Part shown: piece after piece, positions 1 through 9,626 of the stretch
How the letters are laid out: each line of letters begins with the position of its first letter
How positions within the stretch are numbered: the first letter of the stretch is position 1
Assembly (NCBI GenBank): GCA_031428275.1
Contig: JANPPC010000016.1
Location: 1-64,000, forward strand
Length of the DNA stretch: 64,000 bases
From: Pseudobdellovibrio sp031428275
Lineage (GTDB): Bacteria > Bdellovibrionota > Bdellovibrionia > Bdellovibrionales > Bdellovibrionaceae
Reading direction: 5' to 3'
Program-made: the position numbers and the translations under genes
Notes under the pieces: generated by a model
Databases searched by the model: none
What the model was told of the DNA's origin: nothing
Seen by the model: the letters and a program-made list of their open reading frames with translations, nothing else

Positions 1-124
1 CGATTGCTAAACCAGCACCGATAGCAACTAAGCCTGCGCTTGCGTTACCAGCTGCCGCTGTTTCTTGAGCGAATGCCGCTGCAGATGCCAATGTTGTTAC
101 TGCGAATAATAATGCTTTTTTCAT
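1..124 (-). CDS. atpE: ATP synthase Fo subunit c (5' end only)
   Basis: Only the first 41 codons lie in the window; the gene continues past position 1. An AAGGAG ribosome site precedes the ATG. The visible protein begins with a signal-peptide-like stretch (MKKALLF, then an Ala-rich segment ending AFAQ), followed by a Gly/Ala-rich run ending VAIGAGLAI, which matches the first helix of subunit c. Subunit c forms the proton-translocating rotor ring in the inner membrane. It follows atpB by 23 bp on the same strand, as expected for an Fo operon. An N-terminal leader is known for subunit c in some delta-type proteobacteria. The proton-binding carboxylate is outside the window and was not seen. Confidence 0.88.
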   Translation of the reverse strand, partial: MKKALLFAVTTLASAAAFAQETAAAGNASAGLVAIGAGLAI

Positions 125-147
125 AAGATTCTCCTTTTATGAATTAA

Positions 148-834
148 TTAGTGATCTGAGGCTGTTGCAAGAGCCACATAGACCATTGATAACAAAGTAA
201 ATACGAAGGCCTGGATTGTACAAACCAGTAAACCCATCGCGTAAAACGGAATTGCCGGACCAACTGGAAATAATCCCAAGAAGACCGATAGAACCGTGTG
301 GTCACCCGTCATAACGTTCGCTAAACGCAAACCCAAAGTTAACGGACGAATGACGTGTGAAATGATTTCGATAATTAACATTAACGGGGCTAACCATAAA
401 ACAGGGCCCAAAAAATGTTTCAAATAACCAACGCCGCCAGCCTTTAGACCGATTACGTTGTATGCTAAGAAAGAAAAAATACCGAAGGCGAAAGTTGTAT
501 TGAAATTTTCAGTTGCCGGAGTCATTCCCGGAATCAAACCCACTAAGTTGTTAAATAAAATGTAAACAAAGATTGCGCAAAAGTACGGAGCAAATGCGCG
601 GCCGTGATGACCGATCACTTGATCTGCCAAGCCGCCGATGTATTCAGTGAAAACTTCAAAAATACCGCGAACCGAAAATTTACCCGTGGGAACAACTGCT
701 GTTTCGCCAGAACCCAGCGATACGCGAGCAGCAGCACCCATCAACATAATCAATAACGAGACGATCAGTAACGTCGCTACGTGCGTGTAGTGATGTCCAA
801 CGCCCTGGATTAATTGCGTCCAATTGAAATGCAT
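148..834 (-). CDS. atpB: ATP synthase Fo subunit a
   Basis: This is the stator channel subunit that passes protons to the c-ring. The 228-residue protein has about five hydrophobic segments and the family signature around residues 165-178, with the essential arginine in GLRLAN at residue 170. Length is slightly short of E. coli AtpB (271) but normal for this lineage. AAGGATAG precedes the ATG. It lies between atpI-like genes and atpE on the same strand. The remaining ATPase genes are in a separate operon near 21-27 kb, so Fo a/c and F1 plus b are made from two loci. Confidence 0.96.
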   Translation of the reverse strand: MHFNWTQLIQGVGHHYTHVATLLIVSLLIMLMGAAARVSLGSGETAVVPTGKFSVRGIFEVFTEYIGGLADQVIGHHGRAFAPYFCAIFVYILFNNLVGLIPGMTPATENFNTTFAFGIFSFLAYNVIGLKAGGVGYLKHFLGPVLWLAPLMLIIEIISHVIRPLTLGLRLANVMTGDHTVLSVFLGLFPVGPAIPFYAMGLLVCTIQAFVFTLLSMVYVALATASDH

Positions 835-837
835 AAA

Positions 838-1194
838 CTATCCTTTGTCAGAAGGTTCATTAATCTTTTTTATAAAAACAGCCGAAATCATACCTAGCAG
901 CAGTGAGCTAATGCCGATAATAAAACCGACCGGTTGCAACCACTGATACTTAGTAAAATTCCACAAAATCAGTCCTAAAATTAAGTACTTAAATATAATG
1001 ACCAGAACCGCTAACGCAATAGATTTTTTAAAAAAGACAAGTTTCCAGCATAACCAAATACCAAATAGGTTTACAAGCATCACGCCCGAGCCCGTAGCAC
1101 TGCTAAGGGCGCTATTGATACCAATGAACGAATAGCACGCAAACATAAGTAACAATGAGGAAGCTAAGGTAGAAACTGCCACCAACTTAATCAT
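838..1194 (-). CDS. AtpI-like ATP synthase accessory membrane protein
   Basis: The 118-residue protein is almost entirely hydrophobic with four predicted membrane helices (about 5-25, 34-54, 58-78, 86-108) and a short charged tail. Size, topology and position directly upstream of atpB fit the ATP synthase I (AtpI) family, which helps assemble the c-ring or supplies magnesium. That role is family knowledge; sequence similarity within this family is weak, so the name rests mostly on context. Its start overlaps the end of the upstream 66-codon gene by 8 bp, implying translational coupling. Confidence 0.7.
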   Translation of the reverse strand: MIKLVAVSTLASSLLLMFACYSFIGINSALSSATGSGVMLVNLFGIWLCWKLVFFKKSIALAVLVIIFKYLILGLILWNFTKYQWLQPVGFIIGISSLLLGMISAVFIKKINEPSDKG

Positions 1195-1387
1195 TTCGTA
1201 AACCCTTCAATTTCATCATTAAGCTTATGAACCAGATCAAAAAAGCGCCAAGTACGCAGAATGTTTGGGCTATCGTTGCATCGAAGCCCTTTGTAGCTAA
1301 AAAGTTACCTAACCAAAGTGCAATTAAAATAAAGGCAATTAGCTCGAATCCGATCATCGCGAAAACGACGTATTTATTTTTTTTCAT
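1187..1387 (-). CDS. AtpZ/AtpI-type small two-helix membrane protein
   Basis: This 66-residue protein has two hydrophobic segments (about 6-28 and 40-58) separated by a short polar loop, with Lys/Arg-rich ends. This is the shape of the AtpZ-type F0F1-ATPase accessory family found ahead of atpI in many bacteria; AtpZ with AtpI has been linked to Mg/Ca transport. A good ribosome site (GAGGATCC) precedes the ATG. It overlaps the following gene by 8 bp and starts 6 bp after the TPR lipoprotein gene, so all are probably one transcript. Confidence 0.65.
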   Translation of the reverse strand: MKKNKYVVFAMIGFELIAFILIALWLGNFLATKGFDATIAQTFCVLGAFLIWFISLMMKLKGLRND

Positions 1388-1393
1388 GGATCC

Positions 1394-2209
1394 TCACTTG
1401 CGGCGGCCTTTAAACAGCGGCTTATTGGCTAAGCGCTCTTTTAAGCGCTTCGTTCTTAGCTCTAGATAAGATTTATCTTTAATTTGTTCATGATACTTTT
1501 CTAAATAGGCCAGTGCGGCTGCGTAATCTTGTTTTTCTTCATACGCGATCGAAGCGGCAACGTACAAGTTTTCTTTCGCAAAAAAATCGGCATCAAGCGT
1601 GCGAAGCTCTTCATAAACAACTAAAGACTCATCAAATCTTTGCGTAGCAATAAGTGCTTGGGCTTTTAATTTCAAAAAATTCTTTTTTTCTAAATTCGCG
1701 GTTTTAATTGAGGCATCAATATATTCTAAAGATCCCTTAGGATTTCCAGTTAAGAACTGGGCTTGAGCAATTTTTAGTCGTAGCTTTTCTTTGTGTAAAA
1801 GATCCGGAACAAGTTGCTCAAGAATCATCAACTCATTTAGCGCTTGACCATAATTCTGTAAATTTTCCAAATAAATCTCGGCCAAAACCTCTTGAGCATT
1901 TAATCTTTGCTTTGAATCTTCTGACTTTAATACGATTTCACGGTTAAGGCGCAGGGCGCGGTTGTAGTCTTGAACTTCAAAACGCGCAATGCGTGCCGCC
2001 TCAACCAATGCTTTAGTTTTTTTCTTATTATTTGATTCGAGTTCGGCTGAACGTTCAAGCAAATCAATAGCAATGCGAAAGTGTCCGTTTTCGATTTCTG
2101 AATAAGCTTCTGAATACAATCGTTCAGATTGGGGTGTGCACGCGCTTATCAAAAGCGCGGCGCCCATCCATAAAATATGATTAATGTACTTCTTCACCAG
2201 TTTTGTCAT
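1394..2209 (-). CDS. TPR-repeat lipoprotein
   Basis: The protein (271 residues) opens with a basic N-region, a hydrophobic segment and the lipobox ISAC (Cys at residue 24), so it is predicted to be a lipid-anchored periplasmic or outer-membrane protein. The rest is helical with repeated tetratricopeptide-like units, for example around residues 30-60, 75-105, 115-145 and 190-240. TPR lipoproteins usually scaffold envelope complexes; no partner is evident. Its start lies inside the last codons of gyrA (29-bp overlap), and it leads directly into the ATPase accessory genes. Function unknown. Confidence 0.75.
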   Translation of the reverse strand: MTKLVKKYINHILWMGAALLISACTPQSERLYSEAYSEIENGHFRIAIDLLERSAELESNNKKKTKALVEAARIARFEVQDYNRALRLNREIVLKSEDSKQRLNAQEVLAEIYLENLQNYGQALNELMILEQLVPDLLHKEKLRLKIAQAQFLTGNPKGSLEYIDASIKTANLEKKNFLKLKAQALIATQRFDESLVVYEELRTLDADFFAKENLYVAASIAYEEKQDYAAALAYLEKYHEQIKDKSYLELRTKRLKERLANKPLFKGRRK

Positions 2210-4643
2210 CGTCTTCTACAACGGCGATACCTTTAACAAATTCTTGCTTATCATCAAGATTGATCAAACGCACACCTTGAGTATTGCGACCTAGAACCGA
2301 AATATCAGAAATTTTCATACGAATAACTTGGCCTTGATCTGTAGATAGAATCAATTCTTGTGTCGGAGAAACTTTCTTCGTTCCGACCACATCGCCAACC
2401 TTATCGGTTGTTTTTTGGGTAATGATGCCTACGCCGCCGCGACTTTGAATACGGTACTCACTCGTTTCTGTGCGCTTGCCGTAGCCTTTTGCTGTAACCA
2501 TCAGAATTGTATCCGGAGTCGCTTTTTCAAGAACCTCCATCGCAACTACGATATCATCTTTAGAAAGGGTAATGCCTTTCACGCCGCGAGCCGAACGACC
2601 CATTACGCGCACGTCGTCTTCATTGAAACGAATCGACATACCTTCTTTGGTAGCGATGAAGATATCAGACTGGCCATCAGACATTTTTACAGCAACAACT
2701 TGATCTTCTAGATCAGTCGTTAAAGCAATGATGCCGGCTTGGCGGGGATTAGCGAAAGCATCTAGAGATGTTTTCTTTATAATTCCTTTTTCAGTTAACA
2801 TAACAACTGATTTGTTTTCTACGAATTCGTTCACCGGTAAAATGGCACGAACCTTTTCGCCCGCCGCTAAATTTACCACGTTCGCAATCGCCTTACCTTT
2901 AGAAGTACGGCTTCCAATCGGAAGTCTGTGTACCTTGCACCAGTAGACTTTGCCTTTATCAGTGAAAACCAAAAGCATCGTTTTAGTTGATGCCGTGAAG
3001 ATATCCGTTACGTAGTCTTCTTCACGAGTTTCCATACCCTTAAGGCCTTTACCGCCACGTTTTTGAACGCGGTATTCTTCTGTAGAGATCCGCTTAATAT
3101 AACCCGTGTTAGTAATTGTTACGACGACAGCTTCGTCCGCAATGAGATCTTCGTCTTCGATGTCAGACATATCGCCCGTGATTTCAGTGCGACGTGGGTC
3201 TGAATAACGTTTTTTAATGTCTTCTAATTCAGCCACGATAATTTTATAAATTTCTTTAACGTCAGCTAATACAAAGCGTAACCATTCGATTTGTTTAGTT
3301 AGTTCTGCTAATTCATCGATGATTTTTTGAATTTCTAAACCAGTTAAACGTTGTAAACGCATTTCTAAGATCGCAATAGCTTGCCGCTCAGAAAATTGAA
3401 ATTTAGACATCAGAGCTTCACGAGCAGAATGGGCTTCTTTCGAAGCTTTAATTGTCGCGATTACTTCATCAATGTGGTCTAAAGCTTTTTTCAAGCCTTC
3501 TAAAATATGCGCGCGTTCTTGGGCTTTCTTTAATTCGAAAATACAACGTTTTGTAACAACGTCACGGCGATGTTCTACGAAAGCTTCTAACATTTGCTTC
3601 AAATTAAATATAAAAGGTTGAGATTTCGCATCTAACGCTAACATGATGATACCAAAACTAACTTGTAGCTGCGTAAATTTGAAAAGTCGGTTTAAAATAA
3701 CCGAAGCATTTTCGCCGCGCTTTAATACGACAACAACGCGCATACCTTCACGTGAAGATTCATCACGAATATCTGCGATGCCTTCAACGGTTTTTTCTTT
3801 AACCAAGTCAGCGATGCTTTCTACTAGCTTTGCTTTATTAACTTGGTACGGAATTTCAGAAATAATAATTTCTTCGTGATCTTTTTTGATTTCGATTTCA
3901 GTTTTAGCTTTAATCGTAATGATTCCGCGACCCTTGCGGTAGGCTTGTAAGATACCTTCTTTGCCGGCGATTTGACCCGCAGTCGGAAAATCAGGTCCCG
4001 GAATTCTTTCGATTAATTCTTCGATGCCGCACTCTGGGTTATGAATTAAATGAATACATCCGTCGATCACTTCACCCAAGTTATGCGGCGGAATATTTGT
4101 CGCCATACCAACTGCGATACCCGAAGAACCATTCACCAATAAATTAGGAAATTTTGCCGGTAAAATTAACGGAATTTCTAAAGAGTCATCGTAGTTCGGC
4201 CCGAATGGGACCGTATCTTTTTCGATATCAGCTAGAATTTCTTCAGCTAATTTAGTCATACGAACTTCAGTATAACGAGAAGCGGCCGCAGAATCGCCAT
4301 CGACCGAACCGAAGTTACCTTGACCATCAATCAACGGATAACGTAACGAGAAATCTTGGGCCATACGAACCATTGTTTCGTAGACGGCGCTATCACCATG
4401 CGGATGGTACTTACCGATAACGTCACCGACCACGCGGGCCGATTTTTTGTATGGTTTATCGCTGGTATTAGAAAGTTCGTGCTGAGCAAATAAAACGCGT
4501 CTATGAACGGGTTTTAAACCATCGCGAACATCGGGTAGGGCGCGGCCCACGATAACCGACATCGAGTACTGCAAATAAGCTTCGCGCATCTCTTTGTTGA
4601 TATCGACATTTGTTATACCTTTTACATCACTTGTAGAATCCAT
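2181..4643 (-). CDS. gyrA: DNA gyrase subunit A
   Basis: This is the breakage-reunion subunit of the type IIA topoisomerase that introduces negative supercoils. The 820-residue product from ATG 4643 (a GTG at 4649 would add two residues) has the catalytic tyrosine in AASRYTEV at about residue 124. The quinolone-determining region is wild-type-like (GDSAVYET, Ser85 and Glu89). The C-terminal third holds repeated beta-pinwheel blades, with the GyrA-box-like motif QKRGGKG near residue 533. gyrB lies 57 bp upstream on the same strand. The 3' end overlaps the start of a lipoprotein gene. Confidence 0.98.
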   Translation of the reverse strand: MDSTSDVKGITNVDINKEMREAYLQYSMSVIVGRALPDVRDGLKPVHRRVLFAQHELSNTSDKPYKKSARVVGDVIGKYHPHGDSAVYETMVRMAQDFSLRYPLIDGQGNFGSVDGDSAAASRYTEVRMTKLAEEILADIEKDTVPFGPNYDDSLEIPLILPAKFPNLLVNGSSGIAVGMATNIPPHNLGEVIDGCIHLIHNPECGIEELIERIPGPDFPTAGQIAGKEGILQAYRKGRGIITIKAKTEIEIKKDHEEIIISEIPYQVNKAKLVESIADLVKEKTVEGIADIRDESSREGMRVVVVLKRGENASVILNRLFKFTQLQVSFGIIMLALDAKSQPFIFNLKQMLEAFVEHRRDVVTKRCIFELKKAQERAHILEGLKKALDHIDEVIATIKASKEAHSAREALMSKFQFSERQAIAILEMRLQRLTGLEIQKIIDELAELTKQIEWLRFVLADVKEIYKIIVAELEDIKKRYSDPRRTEITGDMSDIEDEDLIADEAVVVTITNTGYIKRISTEEYRVQKRGGKGLKGMETREEDYVTDIFTASTKTMLLVFTDKGKVYWCKVHRLPIGSRTSKGKAIANVVNLAAGEKVRAILPVNEFVENKSVVMLTEKGIIKKTSLDAFANPRQAGIIALTTDLEDQVVAVKMSDGQSDIFIATKEGMSIRFNEDDVRVMGRSARGVKGITLSKDDIVVAMEVLEKATPDTILMVTAKGYGKRTETSEYRIQSRGGVGIITQKTTDKVGDVVGTKKVSPTQELILSTDQGQVIRMKISDISVLGRNTQGVRLINLDDKQEFVKGIAVVEDDDKTGEEVH

Positions 4644-4700
4644 AATCACCTAACTCTTTAAAAAATTAATAACTAAAAACGACGGCGCCGAGAATCTTTG

Positions 4701-7124
4701 TTAGATGTCTAAGCCGCGAACCAATAGGGCATTGTCTTGAATAAATTTTCGACGTGGTTCAACTTGCTCGCCCATTAAAACGCTGAACGTTTCATCGGCC
4801 GCAACCGCATCATCAATCGTTACTCGTAATAAGTGACGATTTTCTTTATTCAAAGTTGTATCCCACAGCTGTTCTGGATTCATCTCGCCCAGTCCTTTAT
4901 ATCGTTGGATATAAATTCCTTTTTTAGATGAATTCATCACGTGAGTGTAAAACTCTTGGTAATTTTCGAACGAATGCTCTTCGTTGCCTTGTTTAATCGT
5001 CAAGGGAAGTAGCGTGACAGAAGTGATCGATTTCCATAGATCGCGAAGTTCGATAATTTCCGAAGCATTTAACATTTCTGAGTTAAGCGTGGTGACTTTC
5101 GTATCAGCATATCGAGTCGTCGTGATAGCGGCTGATGCTTTACCATCTACAGTAGAAACTTCAGTTTTCATATCAGTAATACCAAAAGCAGGATTTGCAG
5201 CTACCCAGTCTTTTAGTTCGGAAACAACGTCATTTAATTTTGTTTCGCTTTTCAGAATATCTTCTAAGCCAGTCATTTTAGTTAAAGTATGATAAAGAAC
5301 GTCTGGATCGTACTTCACCGATGACGCTTTTAAAATCGCGTAGAATTTTTGAATTTTTAAAATCATCTGACGTAATACAACCGTATCTGTTTCTTTTCCT
5401 TTGAATTGAAAAGAATCTAAACCGGTACTTAATAAGAATTCGACCAACGCCGCTTCGTCTTTCAAGTAAGTTTCAGATTGACCTTTTTTCGCGCGATACA
5501 AAGGTGGTTGCGCGATATAGATATATCCGCGCTCAATCACTTCGGGCATTTGGCGATAAAAGAAAGTCAGTAACAATGTACGGATATGTGATCCATCGAC
5601 GTCGGCATCTGTCATAATGATGATTTTATGGTAACGAACTTTATCAACGTTGATGTTGTCTTTGCCGATACCTGTACCTAGCGCAGAAATCATCATGCGA
5701 ATCTCGTCGTTCGATAACATTTTATCAAAACGTGCTTTTTCTACGTTTAGAATTTTACCTTTTAACGGCAAGATGGCTTGCGTTTTACGATCGCGTGCCA
5801 TTTTTGCAGAACCACCGGCCGAGTCTCCCTCAACCAGGTATAATTCACATTTTGCCGGATCACGTTCTTGGCAATCGGCCATTTTACCCGGCAATGAACC
5901 GCTATCTAAAGCAGTTTTACGACGAGTTAAATCACGGGCTTTGCGAGCGGCATCACGCGCACGGGCACTTTCAACACACTTATTCACAATTGTTTTTGCT
6001 GAACCTGGGTTGCGATCTAACCAGTCAGCGAATTTTTCATTTACTAAAGATTCAGTAATACCTTTTACTTCGGCATTACCTAATTTTGTTTTAGTCTGAC
6101 CTTCAAATAATGGTTCACGAACTTTTACAGAAATAATCGCAGCTAGTCCTTCGCGGATATCTTCGCCTTCGATACTTTCTTTAAAATCTTTTAATAAACC
6201 TTTTTCGCCGGCATAAGAATTCGTCGTACGAGTTAAAGCACCACGAAAACCGATCAGGTGGGTACCGCCTTCGTGCGTGTTAATGTTATTGGCATAACAG
6301 TAAATAGATTCTGAGTACGAATCATTCCACTGCATGGCGACTTCAACTTCAACATCGTCTTTTTCACCGCGGAAATAAATAACATCGCTATGAATTGGTT
6401 TTTTTGATTCATTTAAATAAGCTACGAATTCAGCAATACCATTTGCATATTGAAAATCAGTTTTTTTACCGGTGCGTTCATCGCGTAAGGCAATATGTAA
6501 ACCCGCATTTAAGAAAGCCATCTCGCGGAACCGAGTTGATAAAGTGTTGTAATCAAAAGCCATTCCGGGCTCTTTAAAAATCTCCGTGTCAGGTTTAAAT
6601 GTTACGGTTGTTCCTGATTTAGAAGTAGGTCCTAAATTTTCAACGGGCCCTTGCGGAGCACCTTTTTCGAAAATTTGACGGTATAGAGTTCCGTTTTTAT
6701 TTGATTCAACTTGGCAACGAATTGAAAGTGCATTCACTACCGAAGCACCAACACCGTGAAGACCGCCCGAAACTTTGTAGGCAGAGCCTTCGAATTTTCC
6801 ACCCGCATGTAGAATGGTGTAAACAACTGTTAAAGCATCTATGCCAGATTTATGCGGACCAACCGGAACTCCGCGCCCGTCATCTTCTACCGATAGTGAT
6901 CCGTCAGTATGAATAGTCACAATAATATTTTTGCAATATCCCGCCAAAGCCTCGTCCACGGCGTTATCCACGATTTCGTACACAAGATGATGGAAACCGC
7001 GAATAGTTGTATCGCCGATATACATTCCGGGGCGTTTTCTAACGGCTTCAAGTCCTTCTAAGACTTGAATATCGTCTGCGCCGTAGACCTTGCTTTCATC
7101 AACATTCGTATTCATACCTGACAT
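4701..7124 (-). CDS. gyrB: DNA gyrase subunit B
   Basis: This is the ATPase subunit of gyrase, 807 residues. The GHKL ATP-binding fold shows DNAVDEA and DDGRGVPVG in the first 90 residues. The Toprim domain shows the metal-binding EGDSAGG and DADVDGSH motifs, and QRYKGLGEM lies near the C-terminus. A strong AAGGAG precedes the ATG. Between the Toprim halves is a charged insertion of the kind known in proteobacterial GyrB, which accounts for the length above 640. It follows recF by 113 bp; the gap may hold its own promoter but I could not define one. Confidence 0.98.
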   Translation of the reverse strand: MSGMNTNVDESKVYGADDIQVLEGLEAVRKRPGMYIGDTTIRGFHHLVYEIVDNAVDEALAGYCKNIIVTIHTDGSLSVEDDGRGVPVGPHKSGIDALTVVYTILHAGGKFEGSAYKVSGGLHGVGASVVNALSIRCQVESNKNGTLYRQIFEKGAPQGPVENLGPTSKSGTTVTFKPDTEIFKEPGMAFDYNTLSTRFREMAFLNAGLHIALRDERTGKKTDFQYANGIAEFVAYLNESKKPIHSDVIYFRGEKDDVEVEVAMQWNDSYSESIYCYANNINTHEGGTHLIGFRGALTRTTNSYAGEKGLLKDFKESIEGEDIREGLAAIISVKVREPLFEGQTKTKLGNAEVKGITESLVNEKFADWLDRNPGSAKTIVNKCVESARARDAARKARDLTRRKTALDSGSLPGKMADCQERDPAKCELYLVEGDSAGGSAKMARDRKTQAILPLKGKILNVEKARFDKMLSNDEIRMMISALGTGIGKDNINVDKVRYHKIIIMTDADVDGSHIRTLLLTFFYRQMPEVIERGYIYIAQPPLYRAKKGQSETYLKDEAALVEFLLSTGLDSFQFKGKETDTVVLRQMILKIQKFYAILKASSVKYDPDVLYHTLTKMTGLEDILKSETKLNDVVSELKDWVAANPAFGITDMKTEVSTVDGKASAAITTTRYADTKVTTLNSEMLNASEIIELRDLWKSITSVTLLPLTIKQGNEEHSFENYQEFYTHVMNSSKKGIYIQRYKGLGEMNPEQLWDTTLNKENRHLLRVTIDDAVAADETFSVLMGEQVEPRRKFIQDNALLVRGLDI

Positions 7125-7237
7125 CGTATCTCCTTAAAGAGGTTTGCTATAAAAATAAAAGAAATTCATCCCATTGAATTTTCTTTTCAACATTACCAAC
7201 AGACTTTCCCACAATGTGTTAATTTCTTATGTTGAAA

Positions 7238-8359
7238 TTAAAATGAAATTTGTCCGTTCTTGATATTAAAAACACGGGCGTTACTCATACTGAGTTTTGA
7301 GATGAGCGAAACATCTGTCGTTGTGACAAAGGTTTGCGTTTGAGTTTGATTCAAGGTTGAAATTAGCGATTCTTGTTTCGCTAAATCTAGCTCAGATAAA
7401 ACATCATCCAACAGCAGCACAGGATAAAATCCGTGAACCTTATGATGATACACAATCTGAGCCATTTTGAAAGCTAATATGATGGATCTTTGCTGCCCTT
7501 GCGAACTATAAAATCTTGAGTCATTTCCATTATATAAGAATATGACATCGTGCTTCTGAGGGCCCACTAAAGAGACCCCACTTTGCAGTTCAAATTTTTC
7601 AAGTTCTTTCATGCGTTTTTGCAGCGTTTCGAGGACCAGATTCAAATCAGAATTTTTATGATTTTTTTCAGAAATGATATAATTATAATCAAATGCGATA
7701 TTTTGACCTGAATGAATATTGATAAGGGCCTTTTCTACCTCGTTTTGGATGTCAGAAAGGGCGTTTAGACGCAGAATTGTGACTTCAGCGGCTAATTTAA
7801 GGTAAATTTGATTTAAACTCGCTAGCGTCTCGATACCGATCAAACGATCGATTTTCTCGTGCGCTAAATCTTTTAAGATTCGATTGCGGGTTTTTAAAGC
7901 TTTTTTAAAATCTTGAATGACTTGTCGCCCATGGCGATTTACCTGAGTTACTAGCTGGTCAACTAGTGATCTTCGCTCGTCCGCACTTTCTTTGATAATA
8001 CTTAAACTTTCCGGAGAAAAAAGAATAGCCGGAGGCAGATTTACTTTTGTGTGAGTCGTTTTTTTCTCGTTCACCATAAATTCCTTACGATGACCTGAAA
8101 AAAGAAGTTTTAAATTGTATTGAAGTTGTTCGTTTTGAACAAAACTTTTTATTAGCGATTCAGATTTATTAAGTTGAACTAAAGTTTCGAATTTTGAATA
8201 ACGAAAACTATCGCCATCGATCAATAGATAAATTGCTTCTAGTAAATTTGTTTTACCTTGGCCATTATCTCCTAAAAAAATATTTACGTGATCGCCGAAC
8301 TCAATTTGTAGTTGTTCAAAGTTTCTGAAATTTGAAAGAAACAGTGAACGTATAATCAT
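7238..8359 (-). CDS. recF: DNA replication and repair protein RecF
   Basis: This SMC-like ATPase loads RecA at gapped DNA with RecO and RecR. The 373-residue protein has a Walker A motif GDNGQGKT at residues 30-37, the ABC-type signature region around YSSQGQQRS, and a Walker B/D-loop LLLDDVLSELD. Length is typical. The start is 3 bp after the dnaN stop, so the two are surely cotranscribed in the order dnaA-dnaN-recF-gyrB-gyrA. Confidence 0.97.
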   Translation of the reverse strand: MIIRSLFLSNFRNFEQLQIEFGDHVNIFLGDNGQGKTNLLEAIYLLIDGDSFRYSKFETLVQLNKSESLIKSFVQNEQLQYNLKLLFSGHRKEFMVNEKKTTHTKVNLPPAILFSPESLSIIKESADERRSLVDQLVTQVNRHGRQVIQDFKKALKTRNRILKDLAHEKIDRLIGIETLASLNQIYLKLAAEVTILRLNALSDIQNEVEKALINIHSGQNIAFDYNYIISEKNHKNSDLNLVLETLQKRMKELEKFELQSGVSLVGPQKHDVIFLYNGNDSRFYSSQGQQRSIILAFKMAQIVYHHKVHGFYPVLLLDDVLSELDLAKQESLISTLNQTQTQTFVTTTDVSLISKLSMSNARVFNIKNGQISF

Positions 8360-8362
8360 TCA

Positions 8363-9469
8363 TCAAATACGCATTGGCATAACAACGTTGATATAATCAT
8401 TGCTGTTATGAGCTTTTAAAACGCCCGGTGATAACTGATCGTTTAATTCAAACTCGACATTGTCTTGTTCAATATTTTTTAAAACATCTTCAACATAACG
8501 AGCATTAAAACCGATTTTTAAATCAGGGCCTTTATAGTTAATGTCTAATTCTTCTTTCGCATCACCTAACTCAGGATTGCTAGAGGTAATTTCTAATTTA
8601 TCTTGAGAAAAGCTCATCATAATCGCCTTCGATTTTTGATTTGCTAATAACGACACACGTTTTAAACACGATAAAATTGCGTCTCTGGGTACCACGATAT
8701 TGTGAGAAAATTTTTGTGGAATAAACTGTTGATAATTCGGGTATTTACCCTCGATTAAACGAATCATTAAAACACAGCTTCCAGCTTTTAATATAAACTG
8801 TGAACCTTCAACAGCTACGTGAACATCTTCGACCGAAGATTCGATTAATTTTTTAATTTCGAATAAACCTTTTTTAGGAATAATCACGCCAACTTTTTCG
8901 GCCATCGATAAATTTTTAAATTGTTTTCTAATTAAACTTAGACGGTGACCATCGGTGGCTACCATCGTTAATACATCTTTTTCAACTTTTTCAAAATAAA
9001 CGCCGTTTAGGTGATAACGAGTTTCATCGTTTGAAACGCTGTAAATTGTTTTATCGATCATAAATTTAAATTCGCTGGCATTGATCTTAGAAAAGTTTTC
9101 TGAGTTGTAAGTTGGGAAGACCGGATACTCGTCGGCCGCGACTCCGATAATTTTTGATGTAAATTTACCCTGCTTAATTTCAAGCCAGTTATTATCTTTT
9201 TTAATTAATTGGATCGGTCCGTCAAAAAGTTCTTTAGTAATTTCGAATAGGCTCTTAGCGCTCACTGCGACCTTGCCAGCCTCTTTTGTTTGAATAGGTA
9301 CCGAATCAGTCAAAGAAACTTCTAAGTCCGTAGCATAAGCCTTTAATTGATTACCAGAAGCTTCTAACAAAACATTCACAAGGATTGGCATCGTATTTCG
9401 TTTTTCTACGATGTTTTGGGTTCTGCTTAAAAGTCCCAACAAATCTTTTTTTTGTATCTCGATTTTCAT
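8363..9469 (-). CDS. dnaN: DNA polymerase III beta subunit (sliding clamp)
   Basis: The 368-residue product has the standard length and three-fold repeated clamp domain. Recognisable segments are ATDLEVSL near residue 60, ATDGHRLSL near 173, and the C-terminal hydrophobic NVVMPMRI that lines the peptide-binding pocket. It encircles DNA and tethers the replicative polymerase. It is the first gene after the putative replication origin and is followed directly by recF. Confidence 0.98.
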   Translation of the reverse strand: MKIEIQKKDLLGLLSRTQNIVEKRNTMPILVNVLLEASGNQLKAYATDLEVSLTDSVPIQTKEAGKVAVSAKSLFEITKELFDGPIQLIKKDNNWLEIKQGKFTSKIIGVAADEYPVFPTYNSENFSKINASEFKFMIDKTIYSVSNDETRYHLNGVYFEKVEKDVLTMVATDGHRLSLIRKQFKNLSMAEKVGVIIPKKGLFEIKKLIESSVEDVHVAVEGSQFILKAGSCVLMIRLIEGKYPNYQQFIPQKFSHNIVVPRDAILSCLKRVSLLANQKSKAIMMSFSQDKLEITSSNPELGDAKEELDINYKGPDLKIGFNARYVEDVLKNIEQDNVEFELNDQLSPGVLKAHNSNDYINVVMPMRI

Positions 9470-9502
9470 AAATCTTTTTCCCTATTTCTATATATATAAA
9501 TG

Positions 9503-9517
9503 TAGTCGTAGTAGTAG
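9503..9517 (-). promoter_or_regulatory. DnaA-trio-like element beside the AT-rich unwinding tract
   Basis: The plus strand reads TAG TCG TAG TAG TAG; on the minus strand (dnaA to dnaN direction) this is CTACTACTACGACTA followed at once by ATTTATATATATAG. The trinucleotide phase and the adjoining AT-rich tract match the single-strand DnaA loading element described for bacterial origins. The nearest strong DnaA box is about 110 bp away, which is farther than in B. subtilis. Confidence 0.55.
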
Positions 9518-9626
9518 GAGCGTTGGTAATCGACTTATTAAACTAAATCTTTGAAACTATTAACCTTTCGCCGTGGAAAACTCAACGTACAAAAATTTCG
9601 TAACCTGGTCAAAATGGGGGTTAAAT

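Noticed and set aside
5650..6099. 149-codon open frame antisense to gyrB
   Set aside because: It lies fully inside gyrB on the opposite strand, lacks a ribosome site and domain content, and mirrors gyrB codon structure.
7205..7221. DnaA-box-like TTTCCCACA between recF and gyrB
   Set aside because: Two mismatches and no neighbouring boxes or AT-rich unwinding tract of the kind seen in the dnaA-dnaN gap.
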